A stretch of DNA of 64,000 bases from Actinomadura rupiterrae (GCF_024172125.1 NZ_JAMZEA010000001.1:62001-126000), one strand, 5' to 3'; counted from the first letter of the stretch, positions 46,726-55,216 are shown. Notes: a model not told the origin generated them from the letters alone. Numbers and translations: made by a program.

Positions 46726-47598
46726 TCAGGGGGTGGGGAGGGTGGTTAGGAGGTCTTGGAATTCTTTGTGGGTTACGGGGGTTAGGCGGCGTTCGCCGTG
46801 GGACCAGTAGACGCCGGGGGCGCAGGGGTCGTCGGCGGTGGCGTGCATCTCGGCTACGACGTCGGTGAAGACGGGGAGGACGTCTTCGACCGCGCTGGTG
46901 GTGATGGGATAGAGGAGCAGGGTGCTGTGGCTGGGGGCGCCGACGAGGGCGCCGTGCTCGTTCGGGGACGGCAGGAACTGGTGGACCTCGGAGAGCAGGG
47001 CCGAGACGTAGCGGCTGCCGGGCTTGGTGATGACGCGGACGTCGCGGCCCGGGAGGAGCGGCTGGTCGCGGACCTCGACGTCGGCGAGCTCGCGGTCGTG
47101 GGTGTTGGTCATCACGTAGCCGAGGCGGCGCAGGCCGAGCAGGCCGGCGCGGTCGCGGGTGAGCGGGCCGCCGTAGCGGGGGTGGTCGATCACGACGACG
47201 GCGTCGAAGTGGTCGCCGGCCGGGACGACGACGAGACCCTCGCGGTCGCCCGGCGCCAGCTTGGGGACGATGCGCAGCCGCAGCAGCTCGCGGACGTCGC
47301 CGAACAGCTCCATCTCGCCGACGGCGCGGAAGGCGCGGTCGCCGACCTCGCGGACCCACTCGTCCACCAGGCGGGGCCAGCGGGTGCGGGGCTGGTCGGC
47401 GCAGCGCTCCAGGACGGTCGCGGTGGACGCGCGCGCCTGGGAGTGCCCGATCGGCAGCACCATCTCGGAGGTGGCGGCGTCCAGCCAGGCGCTGGGGGCC
47501 AGCACCGGGAGCAGGTCGCGGATCAGCGCGTGCACATCGGACGCCGCGTCGAGCGAGCCGCCGCCCGCCCGGCCGCCGCCGGTCGCCTCTGGGTCCAT
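46726..47598 (-). CDS. Conserved hypothetical protein
   Basis: The 290-aa soluble protein from the ATG at 47598 (AAGGGAGG 7 nt upstream) has no signal peptide or membrane segment. It alternates helices and strands: LIRDLLPVLAPSAWLDAATSEMVLPIGH, then HFDAVVVIDHPRYGGPL and RDVRVITKPGSRYVSALL. The arrangement recalls DUF1444-like or SUKH-type uncharacterised proteins, but I cannot assign a family. It diverges from the acyltransferase gene at 47722. Confidence 0.75.
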   Translation of the reverse strand: MDPEATGGGRAGGGSLDAASDVHALIRDLLPVLAPSAWLDAATSEMVLPIGHSQARASTATVLERCADQPRTRWPRLVDEWVREVGDRAFRAVGEMELFGDVRELLRLRIVPKLAPGDREGLVVVPAGDHFDAVVVIDHPRYGGPLTRDRAGLLGLRRLGYVMTNTHDRELADVEVRDQPLLPGRDVRVITKPGSRYVSALLSEVHQFLPSPNEHGALVGAPSHSTLLLYPITTSAVEDVLPVFTDVVAEMHATADDPCAPGVYWSHGERRLTPVTHKEFQDLLTTLPTP

Positions 47599-47721
47599 TC
47601 CGCAACCTCCCTTCACCGGAGTCCGCCGCTGTCCCGGACAGCTTCTCAGAGTCGGCCCCTCCCGCGCGATCCATCCGGCAGGCCGGTCGCTGATCTTGGT
47701 CGGCGCAGGTAGGTTGCAAGC

Positions 47722-48603
47722 ATGTCGGAATACGTGTACCCGCCGGTGATCAAGACGGCTCTCGGCCTCTTCCGTGCGCTGAACCTGAAGATCCGTCTTG
47801 AAGGGACCGAGAACATCCCGTCCACCGGGGGCGCGGTTCTGGTCAGCAACCACATCAGCTACCTGGACTTCATCTTCGCCGGGCTGGCCGTCCACCCGGC
47901 CGGACGGCTCGCGCGTTTCATGGCCAAAAGCGAGATCTTCGACCACAAGATCGCAGGTCCGCTGATGCGCGGCATGCATCACATCCCGGTCGACCGGGAC
48001 GCGGGCGCGGCGTCCTTCAAGGCGGCGCTGACCGCGCTGAAGGGCGGCGAGATCGTCGGCGTGTTCGCCGAGGCGACGATCAGCCGCTCGTTCACCGTCA
48101 AGGACATCAAGAGCGGCGCGGTCCGGATGGCCGTCGCGGGCAAGGTGCCGCTCATCCCGATCGCGATCTGGGGCCCGCAGCGGCTGTGGACCAAGGGCCG
48201 CAAGAAGCGGCTGTTCCAGCGGAACGTCCCGGTCACCATCCTCATCGGCGAGCCGATGTACCCCAAGCGCGGGGACGACTACGACCAGGTCACCAAGGAC
48301 CTGCGCGCCGCCATGTCCGCGCTGCTGGAGAAGGCGCAGCGCGAGTACCCCGACATCCCGTCCGCGGACGAGTCCTGGTGGCAGCCCGCCTACCTGGGCG
48401 GATCCGCGCCGACGCCCGAAGAGGCCGAGGAGATGGACGCCCGGGAGGCCGAGGAGCGCCGCGCCCGCCGCGAGGCCCGCGCCGCCGCAGCCACCGCCCC
48501 CGCGGCAGCGGCCGACACCGCCCCCGCGGAGGCGCCCAAGCCCGCCGCCAAGTCCGAGGACGCCGCCGGCAAGTCTGGGGAAGATGAGCCGGGAGAGAAG
48601 TAA
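47722..48603 (+). CDS. 1-acyl-sn-glycerol-3-phosphate acyltransferase (PlsC family)
   Basis: The 293-aa protein has the acyltransferase motif NHISYLDF (HX4D) near residue 35, GMHHIPVDRD, VFAEATISRS (the family's FPEG-like position) and PLIPIAIWG. It transfers an acyl chain to lysophosphatidic acid or a related lipid at the membrane. The last 55 residues are an Ala/Glu/Pro/Lys-rich tail, probably disordered. ATG at 47722. Confidence 0.9.
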   Translation: MSEYVYPPVIKTALGLFRALNLKIRLEGTENIPSTGGAVLVSNHISYLDFIFAGLAVHPAGRLARFMAKSEIFDHKIAGPLMRGMHHIPVDRDAGAASFKAALTALKGGEIVGVFAEATISRSFTVKDIKSGAVRMAVAGKVPLIPIAIWGPQRLWTKGRKKRLFQRNVPVTILIGEPMYPKRGDDYDQVTKDLRAAMSALLEKAQREYPDIPSADESWWQPAYLGGSAPTPEEAEEMDAREAEERRARREARAAAATAPAAAADTAPAEAPKPAAKSEDAAGKSGEDEPGEK

Positions 48604-48645
48604 TTCACTGGACGTGGGACGCCCCGGCTACCGATCATCGAAGAC

Positions 48646-49818
48646 ATGACGGCACCACGCGAGGGACGCGGGGAGATCCTGCACCTGGTCGAGGCTCCGG
48701 AGGTCGCGACGGCCTCCGGTGACGACCTCACGCTGCCCGTGGTGCTGAACCTCAGCGACAGCAACTCGCCCGCGGACGTGATGGACGTGCTGTCGCTGCG
48801 CCCGTTCGCGTCCGGGGAGCAGCCCTGGTCGCGCTCGACGCGGCTGGACGACGTCCGCAAGGACGCGCCGCTTCTGCCCGAGGGCGCCAAGCTGCTGCGG
48901 GTCGCGAACGAGAAGGACAAGAAGTCGGTGCTCGCCGAGGGCGAGGGCTGGACGCTGCTGGTGAACCGCTGGTCGCACGGGACCGCGTACGTCGCGGTGT
49001 CGGCGGTCGACGACGACCTGGCCGCGTCCGTGCTGGACGAGACCGTCCGGGACGCGACCGAGCCGCCGAAGCCGGCCGAGACGCACGTCGAGATGGGGTT
49101 CTGGCACCACGGACGGCACGGTCCGCAGCGCACCGAGCGGTCGATCACGGCCGACCCGTGGGCGGACGTCCGGCGCAACTACAGCGCGGGCGTGGCGTCC
49201 GCGCTGGACCGGGTGATGGCGCTCACGCCGGGCGAGGTGGACGGCCGGATCCTGCTGCTGCACGGCCCGCCGGGCACCGGCAAGACGACCGCGCTGCGGG
49301 CGCTCGCGCGCGCCTGGAAGGACTGGTGCCGGTCGGACTGCGTCCTCGACCCGGAGGTGCTGTTCGGCTCGCCGAGCTACCTGTTCCAGGCGGCGATGGG
49401 CGACGATGACGACGAGGAGCGCGACTGGCGGCTGCTCATCCTGGAGGACTGCGACGAGCTGATCCGCGGCGAGGCCAAGCAGTCGGCCGGGCAGGGCCTG
49501 TCCCGGCTGCTGAACCTGACCGACGGGATGCTCGGCCAGGGCCGGGACGTGCTGGTCGCGATCACCACGAACGAGGACCTGGCGCGGCTGCACCCGGCGG
49601 TCGTCCGGCCGGGGCGCTGCCTGGCGCAGATCGAGGTCGGACGGCTCGGCCGCAAGGAGTCGCTGGCCTGGCTCGGCGACGAGGCGGGCGAGGCGGAGCG
49701 CGCCGCGATCGGCCCGGACGGCGCGACGCTGGCGGAACTGGCGGCCCTCCGCAAGGGAGAGCCGCGCCCCGCCGACGGCCCGGATGCCCCCGGCACCGCG
49801 ACCGGCTTCTACCTCTGA
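48646..49818 (+). CDS. AAA ATPase with DUF5925-type N-terminal domain
   Basis: The 390-aa protein has an N-terminal domain of about 185 residues and an AAA module with Walker A GPPGTGKTT (about 206), Walker B LLILEDCDE (about 266), sensor-1 AITTNE and an arginine-finger region HPAVVRPGRC. It resembles the CbxX/proteasome-ATPase-like group with the actinobacterial DUF5925 domain. Function unknown. It ends just before the hairpin array. Confidence 0.88.
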   Translation: MTAPREGRGEILHLVEAPEVATASGDDLTLPVVLNLSDSNSPADVMDVLSLRPFASGEQPWSRSTRLDDVRKDAPLLPEGAKLLRVANEKDKKSVLAEGEGWTLLVNRWSHGTAYVAVSAVDDDLAASVLDETVRDATEPPKPAETHVEMGFWHHGRHGPQRTERSITADPWADVRRNYSAGVASALDRVMALTPGEVDGRILLLHGPPGTGKTTALRALARAWKDWCRSDCVLDPEVLFGSPSYLFQAAMGDDDDEERDWRLLILEDCDELIRGEAKQSAGQGLSRLLNLTDGMLGQGRDVLVAITTNEDLARLHPAVVRPGRCLAQIEVGRLGRKESLAWLGDEAGEAERAAIGPDGATLAELAALRKGEPRPADGPDAPGTATGFYL

Positions 49819-49844
49819 CGATCCGGCGAGGGGTCCGGACCCGG

Positions 49845-49866
49845 GGCGTCCCCGTCGGGGCGCGCC
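49845..49866 (+). terminator. Probable terminator of the AAA ATPase gene
   Basis: The palindrome GGGTCCGGACCC is followed by a compact GGCGTCCCCG - T - CGGGGCGCGCC-like hairpin within 50 bp of the stop codon. Confidence 0.5.
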
Positions 49867-49868
49867 GC

Positions 49869-50380
49869 GGGAACGGCCCTCGCTGGACCGTTCCCAAGGT
49901 AGAAGGCTTCGGCGGGACCGCCCTCGGAACGCCGTTCTGGGAACGGTGGCCGCACCGTAGGACCGTCGCGCAGGTCGGCGCGCCCGGTCCCCCGAACCGG
50001 GCGCGTCCGCTTCCTCCGCCGTGTTCCGGATCCCCCGATCCGGAGCGCGACCTCCCCCGTCCGCCGCGGTCCCCCGACCGCGACGAGCGTCCACCGCGGT
50101 CCCCCGACCGCGGCGGGTCTCATGCCGCGGCCCCCGAGCCGCGGCAAACCTGCGGGGCGTCCCGGCCCCCACCGGGACGCCTCCCCCGCGAGCGCTCCGG
50201 CCCCCGACCGGCACGCTCTTCCGCCCGACGCCCCGCTTCCCCCGAAGCGGTGCGTCCTTCTGTAGGACGCCCCGAACCCCCGATCGGTTCGTCCCGTTCT
50301 CGCCGCACCGGAACCCCCGTTGCCGGCGCGGCGGCCACCCCGTCCGATGCGGCCGCCGAACCCCACTAGTCGACGGCCGC
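49869..50380 (+). ncRNA. Array of at least ten hairpins with conserved CCCCCG(A) loops
   Basis: Consecutive hairpins occupy 49979-50005, 50021-50048, 50065-50082, 50094-50113, 50123-50146, 50156-50181, 50190-50218, 50227-50256, 50265-50294 and 50301-50333. Stems are 6-12 bp and mostly perfect, and they differ in sequence from one hairpin to the next, while loops are CCCCCGA, CCCCCG, CCCCGA, CCCCCA or CCCCCGT. Loops recur every 30-43 nt. Simpler hairpins flank it (49869-49895; 50349-50380 with loop AACCCCACTAGT). Complementarity kept while stem bases change argues for a folded RNA. Strand is set by analogy with C-loop 6C RNAs and is not proven. Confidence 0.7.
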
Positions 50381-50410
50381 ACGCCCGGTCGGAATCGCCC
50401 GTTCATGTGG

Positions 50411-50533
50411 CCGGCGAGAGCGCCCGCCCGCTCGGGTGGAGGAGAGGGACCGCCCGCCGGAACTCCCACCCCGCGAAGGAGCTCCGGCGGCCGGGGCCCG
50501 GTCCGCCCGGTTGGGCGGGGCGCTCTCGGCCGG
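50411..50533 (+). ncRNA. 123-nt rod-like hairpin downstream of the array
   Basis: Arms 50411-50429 and 50513-50533 pair over 19 bp with two single-base bulges. Inside, GGACCG pairs with CGGTCC, CCGCCGGA with TCCGGCGG, and CTCC with GGAG, leaving an 11-nt loop (50467-50477) that again contains CCCCG. It is likely the end of the same transcript or a second structured RNA. Weaker inverted repeats continue to about 50680. From there to 50817 are 20-23-bp repeats of GCCCTC / CAGCAGGC type. Confidence 0.6.
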
Positions 50534-50817
50534 TGAAAGAACTATCCCGCGTTCAGGGTCGTACCTACATCCGGGATTCCACGGTCATCGGACACGTATC
50601 CCTACGCAGCGGGACCACGTACCGATCCCGTACTCCGGGCACGTAGGTGGTCACCAACCCCTGACGCCACCGGGCCTCCAGCCCCCACGCACCCGGACTC
50701 CACCGGGCTCCGGCCCTCACGCGCCCCGGACACGACCGGACCGCCGCCCTCCCGCCACCGAGCCGCCGCCCTCCCGCCAGCAGGCCGCGGGCCCTCACAC
50801 CAGCAGGCTGCGGCTCC

Positions 50818-51642
50818 TCACATGCCCCGGACGCCGGCGGAGGCGAAGAGGTGGCGGTAGGCGCGGCGCAGGCCGTCGACGTCCCGGGCCGGGACGCCGA
50901 AGTCCACGCGGTGGTCGCCGTCCGGGGTGCGCAGCCACAGCCCGTACCGGTCCAGCGCCACGGGGCGGACCTCCCCCGGCTCCGCCCCCGGGACGAGCCG
51001 GGCCAGCTCGGCGCGGTGCGCGCCGTCCAGGTGCCGGAGCATGGCCGGCTCGACCGCGGTGAACGGGTCGGGCCAGGCGTCCCGGTACTCCTCGGGTTCG
51101 AGGTCGGCGGCGCCCCAGCCGTCCGCGATCTCGATCTCGGCGAGGTCCATGGTCAGGATCGTCCAGTCGGATCCGGCGGAGCCCCCGGAGGACGAGAGGT
51201 CCTCGAAGGCGGCCGGGACCTCGAAGGTGCCCGGGCCATCGGAGATCGCGAGGTCCAGCAGCTCGGGACGGGGGTGGAGGCGGGCGAGCCGGTCGGCGGC
51301 GTCGCGCCGCCCGTCCGGCGGGACCTCGCTCACCCAGCCGTGCAGCCAGGCGCGGCCGCGCACCCGGTCGGCGAACGGGACGGGCGCGAGATCGCTGATC
51401 CGCAGCGTCGCGGGCAGGTCGGAGACGGCCGTGAGACCCACCACAACGGGCGACTGCCTGGGCATGAGCAGCAGCGGGGCGCCGTTCTCACCGGTCGTGT
51501 GCGCGGGGACGGGGTCGTACGGGACGCCCGGGGCGACGAGCACCGCGCCCGCGATGCCGTAGGCGATGGAACGCGCCCGTTCGGCGGCCGTAGGACCGGC
51601 GTGCGGCACGCCCTTCCGCTTGCCGGCGCTCACCTCGTGCAT
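50818..51642 (-). CDS. DUF2470 (heme/iron-utilisation-like) protein
   Basis: The 274-aa soluble protein has an N-terminal half resembling split-barrel (HugZ/PPOX) heme-handling proteins (PLLLMPRQSPVVVGLTAVSDLPATLRISDL) and a C-terminal DUF2470 region (LRHLDGAHRAELARLVPG ... VDFGVPARDVDGLRRAYRHLF). DUF2470 is found on heme-degradation and heme-binding proteins. The iron box 19 bp upstream of its start supports a role in iron or heme economy. Its stop codon lies in a repeat of about 23 bp. Confidence 0.75.
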   Translation of the reverse strand: MHEVSAGKRKGVPHAGPTAAERARSIAYGIAGAVLVAPGVPYDPVPAHTTGENGAPLLLMPRQSPVVVGLTAVSDLPATLRISDLAPVPFADRVRGRAWLHGWVSEVPPDGRRDAADRLARLHPRPELLDLAISDGPGTFEVPAAFEDLSSSGGSAGSDWTILTMDLAEIEIADGWGAADLEPEEYRDAWPDPFTAVEPAMLRHLDGAHRAELARLVPGAEPGEVRPVALDRYGLWLRTPDGDHRVDFGVPARDVDGLRRAYRHLFASAGVRGM

Positions 51643-51660
51643 CCCAGCCTCCTTGACTAT

Positions 51661-51679
51661 GTAGGTTAGGCTTACCTAA
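51661..51679. promoter_or_regulatory. DtxR/IdeR-type iron box
   Basis: GTAGGTTAGGCTTACCTAA matches the IdeR/DmdR consensus TTAGGTTAGGCTAACCTAA at 17 of 19 positions. It sits in the 68-bp gap between the divergent DUF2470 gene (start 51642) and rpsD (start 51711), so iron-loaded repressor could shut off either gene or both. Confidence 0.8.
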
Positions 51680-51710
51680 GTAAGCACGTCCCACGACAGG
51701 AGGTCAATCC

Positions 51711-52319
51711 GTGAACAACACCGGGCCGAAGGTCCGTCTGTCCCGCGCCCTCGGCCTGCCGCTCACGCCCAAGGCCGTGAAGTACTTCGAGGCGCGCCCG
51801 TACCCGCCCGGCATGCACGGCCGGGCCCGCAAGAACGAGTCCGACTACAAGATCCGGCTGCGCGAGAAGCAGCGCCTGCGCGCGCAGTACAACATCCGCG
51901 AGACCCAGCTCCGCAACGCCTTCGCCAAGGCGGCCAAGGTCAAGGGCGCCAAGACCGGCGAGGCCCTGATCGTGGACCTGGAGACCCGGCTGGACGCCGT
52001 GGTCCTGCGCTCCGGCTTCGCCCGGACGATCTACCAGGCCCGGCAGTTCGTCGTGCACCGGCACGTCCTGGTGAACGGGCGCCGGGTGGACCGGCCGTCC
52101 TTCCGGGTGCGCCCGGACGACGTCGTCCAGATCGCCCAGCGCAGCCGCTCGATGGTGCCGTTCCAGATCGCCGCGACCGGCGCGAACACCGAGAACGTCC
52201 CGCCGTACCTGGAGGTCGTGCACGACGCGCTGACCGCGCGGCTGTCCCGGCTGCCCGAGCGGCGCGAGATCCCGGTCGTCTGCGACGAGCAGCTCGTCGT
52301 CGAGCACTACTCCCGCTGA
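51711..52319 (+). CDS. rpsD: 30S ribosomal protein S4 (stand-alone, zinc-ligand-free form)
   Basis: The 202-aa protein has the N-terminal [10 protein letters not shown] segment, the S4 RNA-binding domain ([37 protein letters not shown]) and ends [12 protein letters not shown]. It lacks the four-Cys zinc cluster of C-plus S4 proteins, like the stand-alone S4 of Streptomyces. S4 nucleates 30S assembly. AGGAGG lies 8 nt before the GTG start. Whether it is the only S4 gene in the genome is unknown; the iron box just upstream is unusual for a ribosomal gene. Confidence 0.93.
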   Translation: MNNTGPKVRLSRALGLPLTPKAVKYFEARPYPPGMHGRARKNESDYKIRLREKQRLRAQYNIRETQLRNAFAKAAKVKGAKTGEALIVDLETRLDAVVLRSGFARTIYQARQFVVHRHVLVNGRRVDRPSFRVRPDDVVQIAQRSRSMVPFQIAATGANTENVPPYLEVVHDALTARLSRLPERREIPVVCDEQLVVEHYSR

Positions 52320-52543
52320 CGCCCTTCCCGCGGCAAGGCACTCCAGCCCTCCCTCCGCCGGCCCGGGCCGTCCGCCCCCCGCCGCCCGCCGAACCTCCTC
52401 TGAAGCCGAACTCCCCCTGAACAGGGGCGCCCTCCCCCTGGACAGCTGTCCGCCTCCATCGGTTAGAGTCAACCTAGCGATTGCTTGGCACACGCCGCGC
52501 CGCCGCCGCACCGGCCGCCGTTCCCCGATGGAGGCACCAGGAC

Positions 52544-53431
52544 ATGATCGAGTTCCAGCCCATGACCGCGAACATCGGCGCCGAGGTGACCGGCGTCGAC
52601 ATCGGCAAGCCCCTGGACGCCGAGCAGGTGCAGACCCTGCGGGACGGGCTGCTCAAGCACATGGTGCTGTTCTTCCGCGAGCAGCACATCACCGACGAGG
52701 AGCACGTCGCGTTCGCCAAGCGGTTCGGCACCGCGAACCTGCCGCCGATGGACACCTCGGGCAGCGCCGTCCACGTCCTGGACCAGACCGACCCCAAGGG
52801 CGAGGGCGGCGACTCCTGGCACAGCGACAACACGTTCATGAAGACCCCGCCGATGGGGTCGCTGCTGCGCGCGGTCATGCTGCCCGACGTCGGCGGGGAC
52901 ACGCTGTGGGCCAACATGTACATGGCCTACGACTCGCTCGCGCCCTGGCTCCAGCGGCTCTGCGACGACCTGTACGCCGAGCACGACCTGACCATGTCGG
53001 TCACCAAGGCCATCGACAAGGGCCACCGCATGGACCTGCGCGCCATGCAGGAGAAGAACCCGCCGGTCGTCCACCCGGTCGTCCGCATCCACCCCGAGAC
53101 CGGACGCAAGGCCCTCTACGTCAACCGGTCGTCGGTGACGCGGCTGATCGGGCTGTCCCGGCGGGAGAACGAGGCGCTCCTGCCGCTGCTGTTCGACGCC
53201 GTCCGCGACCCGCAGTTCCAGGTCCGGCTGAAGTGGCGCGTCGGGACCCTCGCCTTCTGGGACAACCGTCCCACCCAGCACTACGCCGTCGCCGACTACA
53301 CCCAGCGCCGCAAGATGCACCGCGTCACGATCAACTGCCCCGAGGGCATCGACGACGGCGTCCCGAAGGGCCCGGACGGCGTCACCGGCGCCGACGCCCC
53401 CGCCGAGAAGGCCGCCGCCCGCTACCTCTGA
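52544..53431 (+). CDS. TauD/TfdA-family Fe(II)/2-oxoglutarate dioxygenase
   Basis: The 295-aa enzyme has IGAEVTGVDIGKPLD at the start, the iron-binding HSDNTF (HxD, about residue 96-98), a distal His in QHYAVADY and the 2-oxoglutarate Arg near RKMHRVT. Family members hydroxylate taurine, alkyl sulfates or other small acids. ATG at 52544 with GGAGG 9 nt upstream. Upstream, GGTTAGAGTCAACCTA (52458-52473) is an imperfect palindrome that overlaps a possible -10 (TAGAGT). A hairpin follows the gene. Confidence 0.88.
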   Translation: MIEFQPMTANIGAEVTGVDIGKPLDAEQVQTLRDGLLKHMVLFFREQHITDEEHVAFAKRFGTANLPPMDTSGSAVHVLDQTDPKGEGGDSWHSDNTFMKTPPMGSLLRAVMLPDVGGDTLWANMYMAYDSLAPWLQRLCDDLYAEHDLTMSVTKAIDKGHRMDLRAMQEKNPPVVHPVVRIHPETGRKALYVNRSSVTRLIGLSRRENEALLPLLFDAVRDPQFQVRLKWRVGTLAFWDNRPTQHYAVADYTQRRKMHRVTINCPEGIDDGVPKGPDGVTGADAPAEKAAARYL

Positions 53432-53454
53432 CCCGCCCGCGCGCCGGTCCGGCT

Positions 53455-53477
53455 CCTGCGGGCCGCGACCCCGCAGG
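53455..53477 (+). terminator. Terminator hairpin after the dioxygenase gene
   Basis: CCTGCGGG / CCCGCAGG with a 7-nt loop, 24 bp after the stop. Confidence 0.65.
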
Positions 53478-53655
53478 CCGCCTTCCCGCCGTCCGTCCGC
53501 CCTGTGTCCACCCCTCGGGGCGGACGGACGGCACCCCTCACCCGCCTGACCGGCCCGTCTGACTCGCACAGGTTTCGGACGGACGGGTTGAACCGGGCGC
53601 GCGCGGCTCCCTAGGCTCGTGCTCCGCGCAGTCCCCCAACCATCTCGGGAGCACC

Positions 53656-54063
53656 ATGCGTGCCTGGGGTAAACCCGCCGTCCTCGCCCTGGCCGCCGCG
53701 TCGGCGGTCGGGCTCTCCGCCGCTCCGGCCTCGGCGGCCACGGTCAGCAGTTTCAGCGTCCCGTACGGCAAGTCGTCGGTGAAGGGCACCGTGACCTGGT
53801 ACGCCGACCGGGCCGTGTTCACGTCCACCGAACTCGCGGCGGACGGCTGCCACGTGTTCGCCTACGTCGTCGGCGGGAAGTCGCCGGAGCAGACCGTCCG
53901 GAACATCTCCTGCAACTCCACCACCAAGCGGACCGTCACGGTCCGCGTGACCTCGCCGAACGTCGCGATGGTGGAGCTGTTCAGCTTCGACCTGAGCGGG
54001 GTCAGCTCGTCCTGCTACCCGACCCGGACGGTCTGCGACAAGCCGGTCATCGTCAAGCCCTGA
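53656..54063 (+). CDS. Small secreted protein with two predicted disulfides
   Basis: The 135-aa protein has a classical signal peptide (MRAWGKPAVLALAAASAVGLSAAPASA, cleaved after ASA). The 108-residue mature part is Ser/Thr/Val-rich and beta-like with four Cys (two near the middle, two near the end), suggesting two disulfides. No family is recognised. It has GGGAG before the ATG and is followed by short repeats of its own last codons and a terminator. Confidence 0.8.
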   Translation: MRAWGKPAVLALAAASAVGLSAAPASAATVSSFSVPYGKSSVKGTVTWYADRAVFTSTELAADGCHVFAYVVGGKSPEQTVRNISCNSTTKRTVTVRVTSPNVAMVELFSFDLSGVSSSCYPTRTVCDKPVIVKP

Positions 54064-54113
54064 CGCACGCGCGCGTCAAGCCGTGACGGGCTCGCGCCTC
54101 ACGCCGTGACGGG

Positions 54114-54141
54114 GGCGGGCCCGGTGCGCGCCGGGCCCGCC
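54114..54141. terminator. Bidirectional terminator
   Basis: GGCGGGCCCGG / CCGGGCCCGCC, a perfect 11-bp stem with loop TGCGCG. It lies between the convergent secreted-protein gene and the end of the mce operon. Confidence 0.8.
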
Positions 54142-54148
54142 TCCCGCG

Positions 54149-55216
54149 TCAGTTGGACGGCTTCGCGGACGGCGTGGACGACGGCTTGCCGCCGCTGCCC
54201 GGCTGACCGTTCTGACCGTTCGGGCTGACCGGAATCTGCCCGCTGCCGTTGCAGTCGGTGCTCTGCTGGCTCACCCCGGACGGGAACTGCTGCGTCACCT
54301 TCCACGTGCCGCCGCTCTTCGCCAGCGACAGCCGGATCAGGCTCGCCGGGGCGGACGTCGAGCCCTGGCTGCTCTGCACGGTGATGTCGGTGGCGATCGT
54401 CGCCGTCGCGAACCTGCCGTCCACGTCGCCAACGAACACCTTGCTCGTCTGGGACTTCAGCGACAGCCCCGGGTTGGACTTGAAGTTGTCCCCCAGGTTC
54501 GGCACGGTGCAGCGCTTGTACAGCTCCAGCAGGTCGCCGGCGAGCATCTCCTGGACCTTGTTCATCTGCCCCTGGAAGTTGGACGCGTTGTAGTTGAACA
54601 CCGCGTCCCCGTAAGCCGTCGCGACCTTCTCCACCGCGTCCCGGTCATGCTCCTTGCCGGACAGCTTCGACGCCGACGTCCACTGCCAGATGCCGAGGGA
54701 CGCCAGCACCGCGACGACCAAGACCATCACGATCGCGGCGTTGCGGCTCATCGAGAACCCGCCCGCCCCGGCCCGCGAGTCGAGGTTGACCACCCCGCCG
54801 CCACCGGACGCCTTCTGCACCACGACCGTCTCGGAGCCGACTTCGGACTCGTTCTCGTCCTCGTCCGCGTCCTCGACGATGGCGGGCTTGGGCTTGGTCG
54901 CGGTGGGCCTGGTCGCGGCGGGCTTGGCCTTCGCGGCGGGCTTCGGCCTCTCGGGCTCGTCCGCTTCGGCGTCCTCGGCCTCCAGGGCCTGGAGGACCTC
55001 GTCGAGGTCGTCCTCATCCTCGATGACCTCGATGACGCGGACGCGGCGCTTGCGCTTCGCCGGGGCCTTCGGGGCCGCGGCCCCGGCCGCATCCCCAGCC
55101 TGCTCCTCGGCGGCCACCTCCGCAGACTCGGACGCGCCGGCCTCGGGGGCCGCGGCGTCCGCGACCTCCTCGGGGGCGTCGTCCTTACCGGCGTTCCTGG
55201 TGGTCTTCGCAGTCAC
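54149..55216 (-). CDS. Mce-associated membrane protein
   Basis: The 355-aa protein has an Ala/Glu/Pro-rich and Lys-rich cytoplasmic half (residues 1-165), one membrane helix (IVMVLVVAVLASLGIW, about 175) and an external NTF2-like domain (VEKVATAYGDAVFNYNASNFQGQMNKVQEML, then VFVGDVDGRFATATIATDITV). It ends in a Gly/Gln/Pro/Ser tail. This matches Mce-associated (Mas/Mam) proteins encoded at the ends of mce operons, thought to stabilise the Mce complex. It lies 30 bp after mceF. Confidence 0.85.
   Translation of the reverse strand: MTAKTTRNAGKDDAPEEVADAAAPEAGASESAEVAAEEQAGDAAGAAAPKAPAKRKRRVRVIEVIEDEDDLDEVLQALEAEDAEADEPERPKPAAKAKPAATRPTATKPKPAIVEDADEDENESEVGSETVVVQKASGGGGVVNLDSRAGAGGFSMSRNAAIVMVLVVAVLASLGIWQWTSASKLSGKEHDRDAVEKVATAYGDAVFNYNASNFQGQMNKVQEMLAGDLLELYKRCTVPNLGDNFKSNPGLSLKSQTSKVFVGDVDGRFATATIATDITVQSSQGSTSAPASLIRLSLAKSGGTWKVTQQFPSGVSQQSTDCNGSGQIPVSPNGQNGQPGSGGKPSSTPSAKPSN

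Noticed and set aside
49809..50366. 185-aa Gly/Arg-rich minus-strand reading frame (and a 171-aa plus-strand frame at 50021-50536) through the hairpin array
   Set aside because: Composition follows the GC-rich hairpins, there is no ribosome site or family resemblance, and the paired stems explain the sequence better than coding.
52458..52473. Second iron box before the dioxygenase gene (GGTTAGAGTCAACCTA)
   Set aside because: The half-sites are separated by one base too many and the centre does not match; kept only as an imperfect palindrome near a possible -10.
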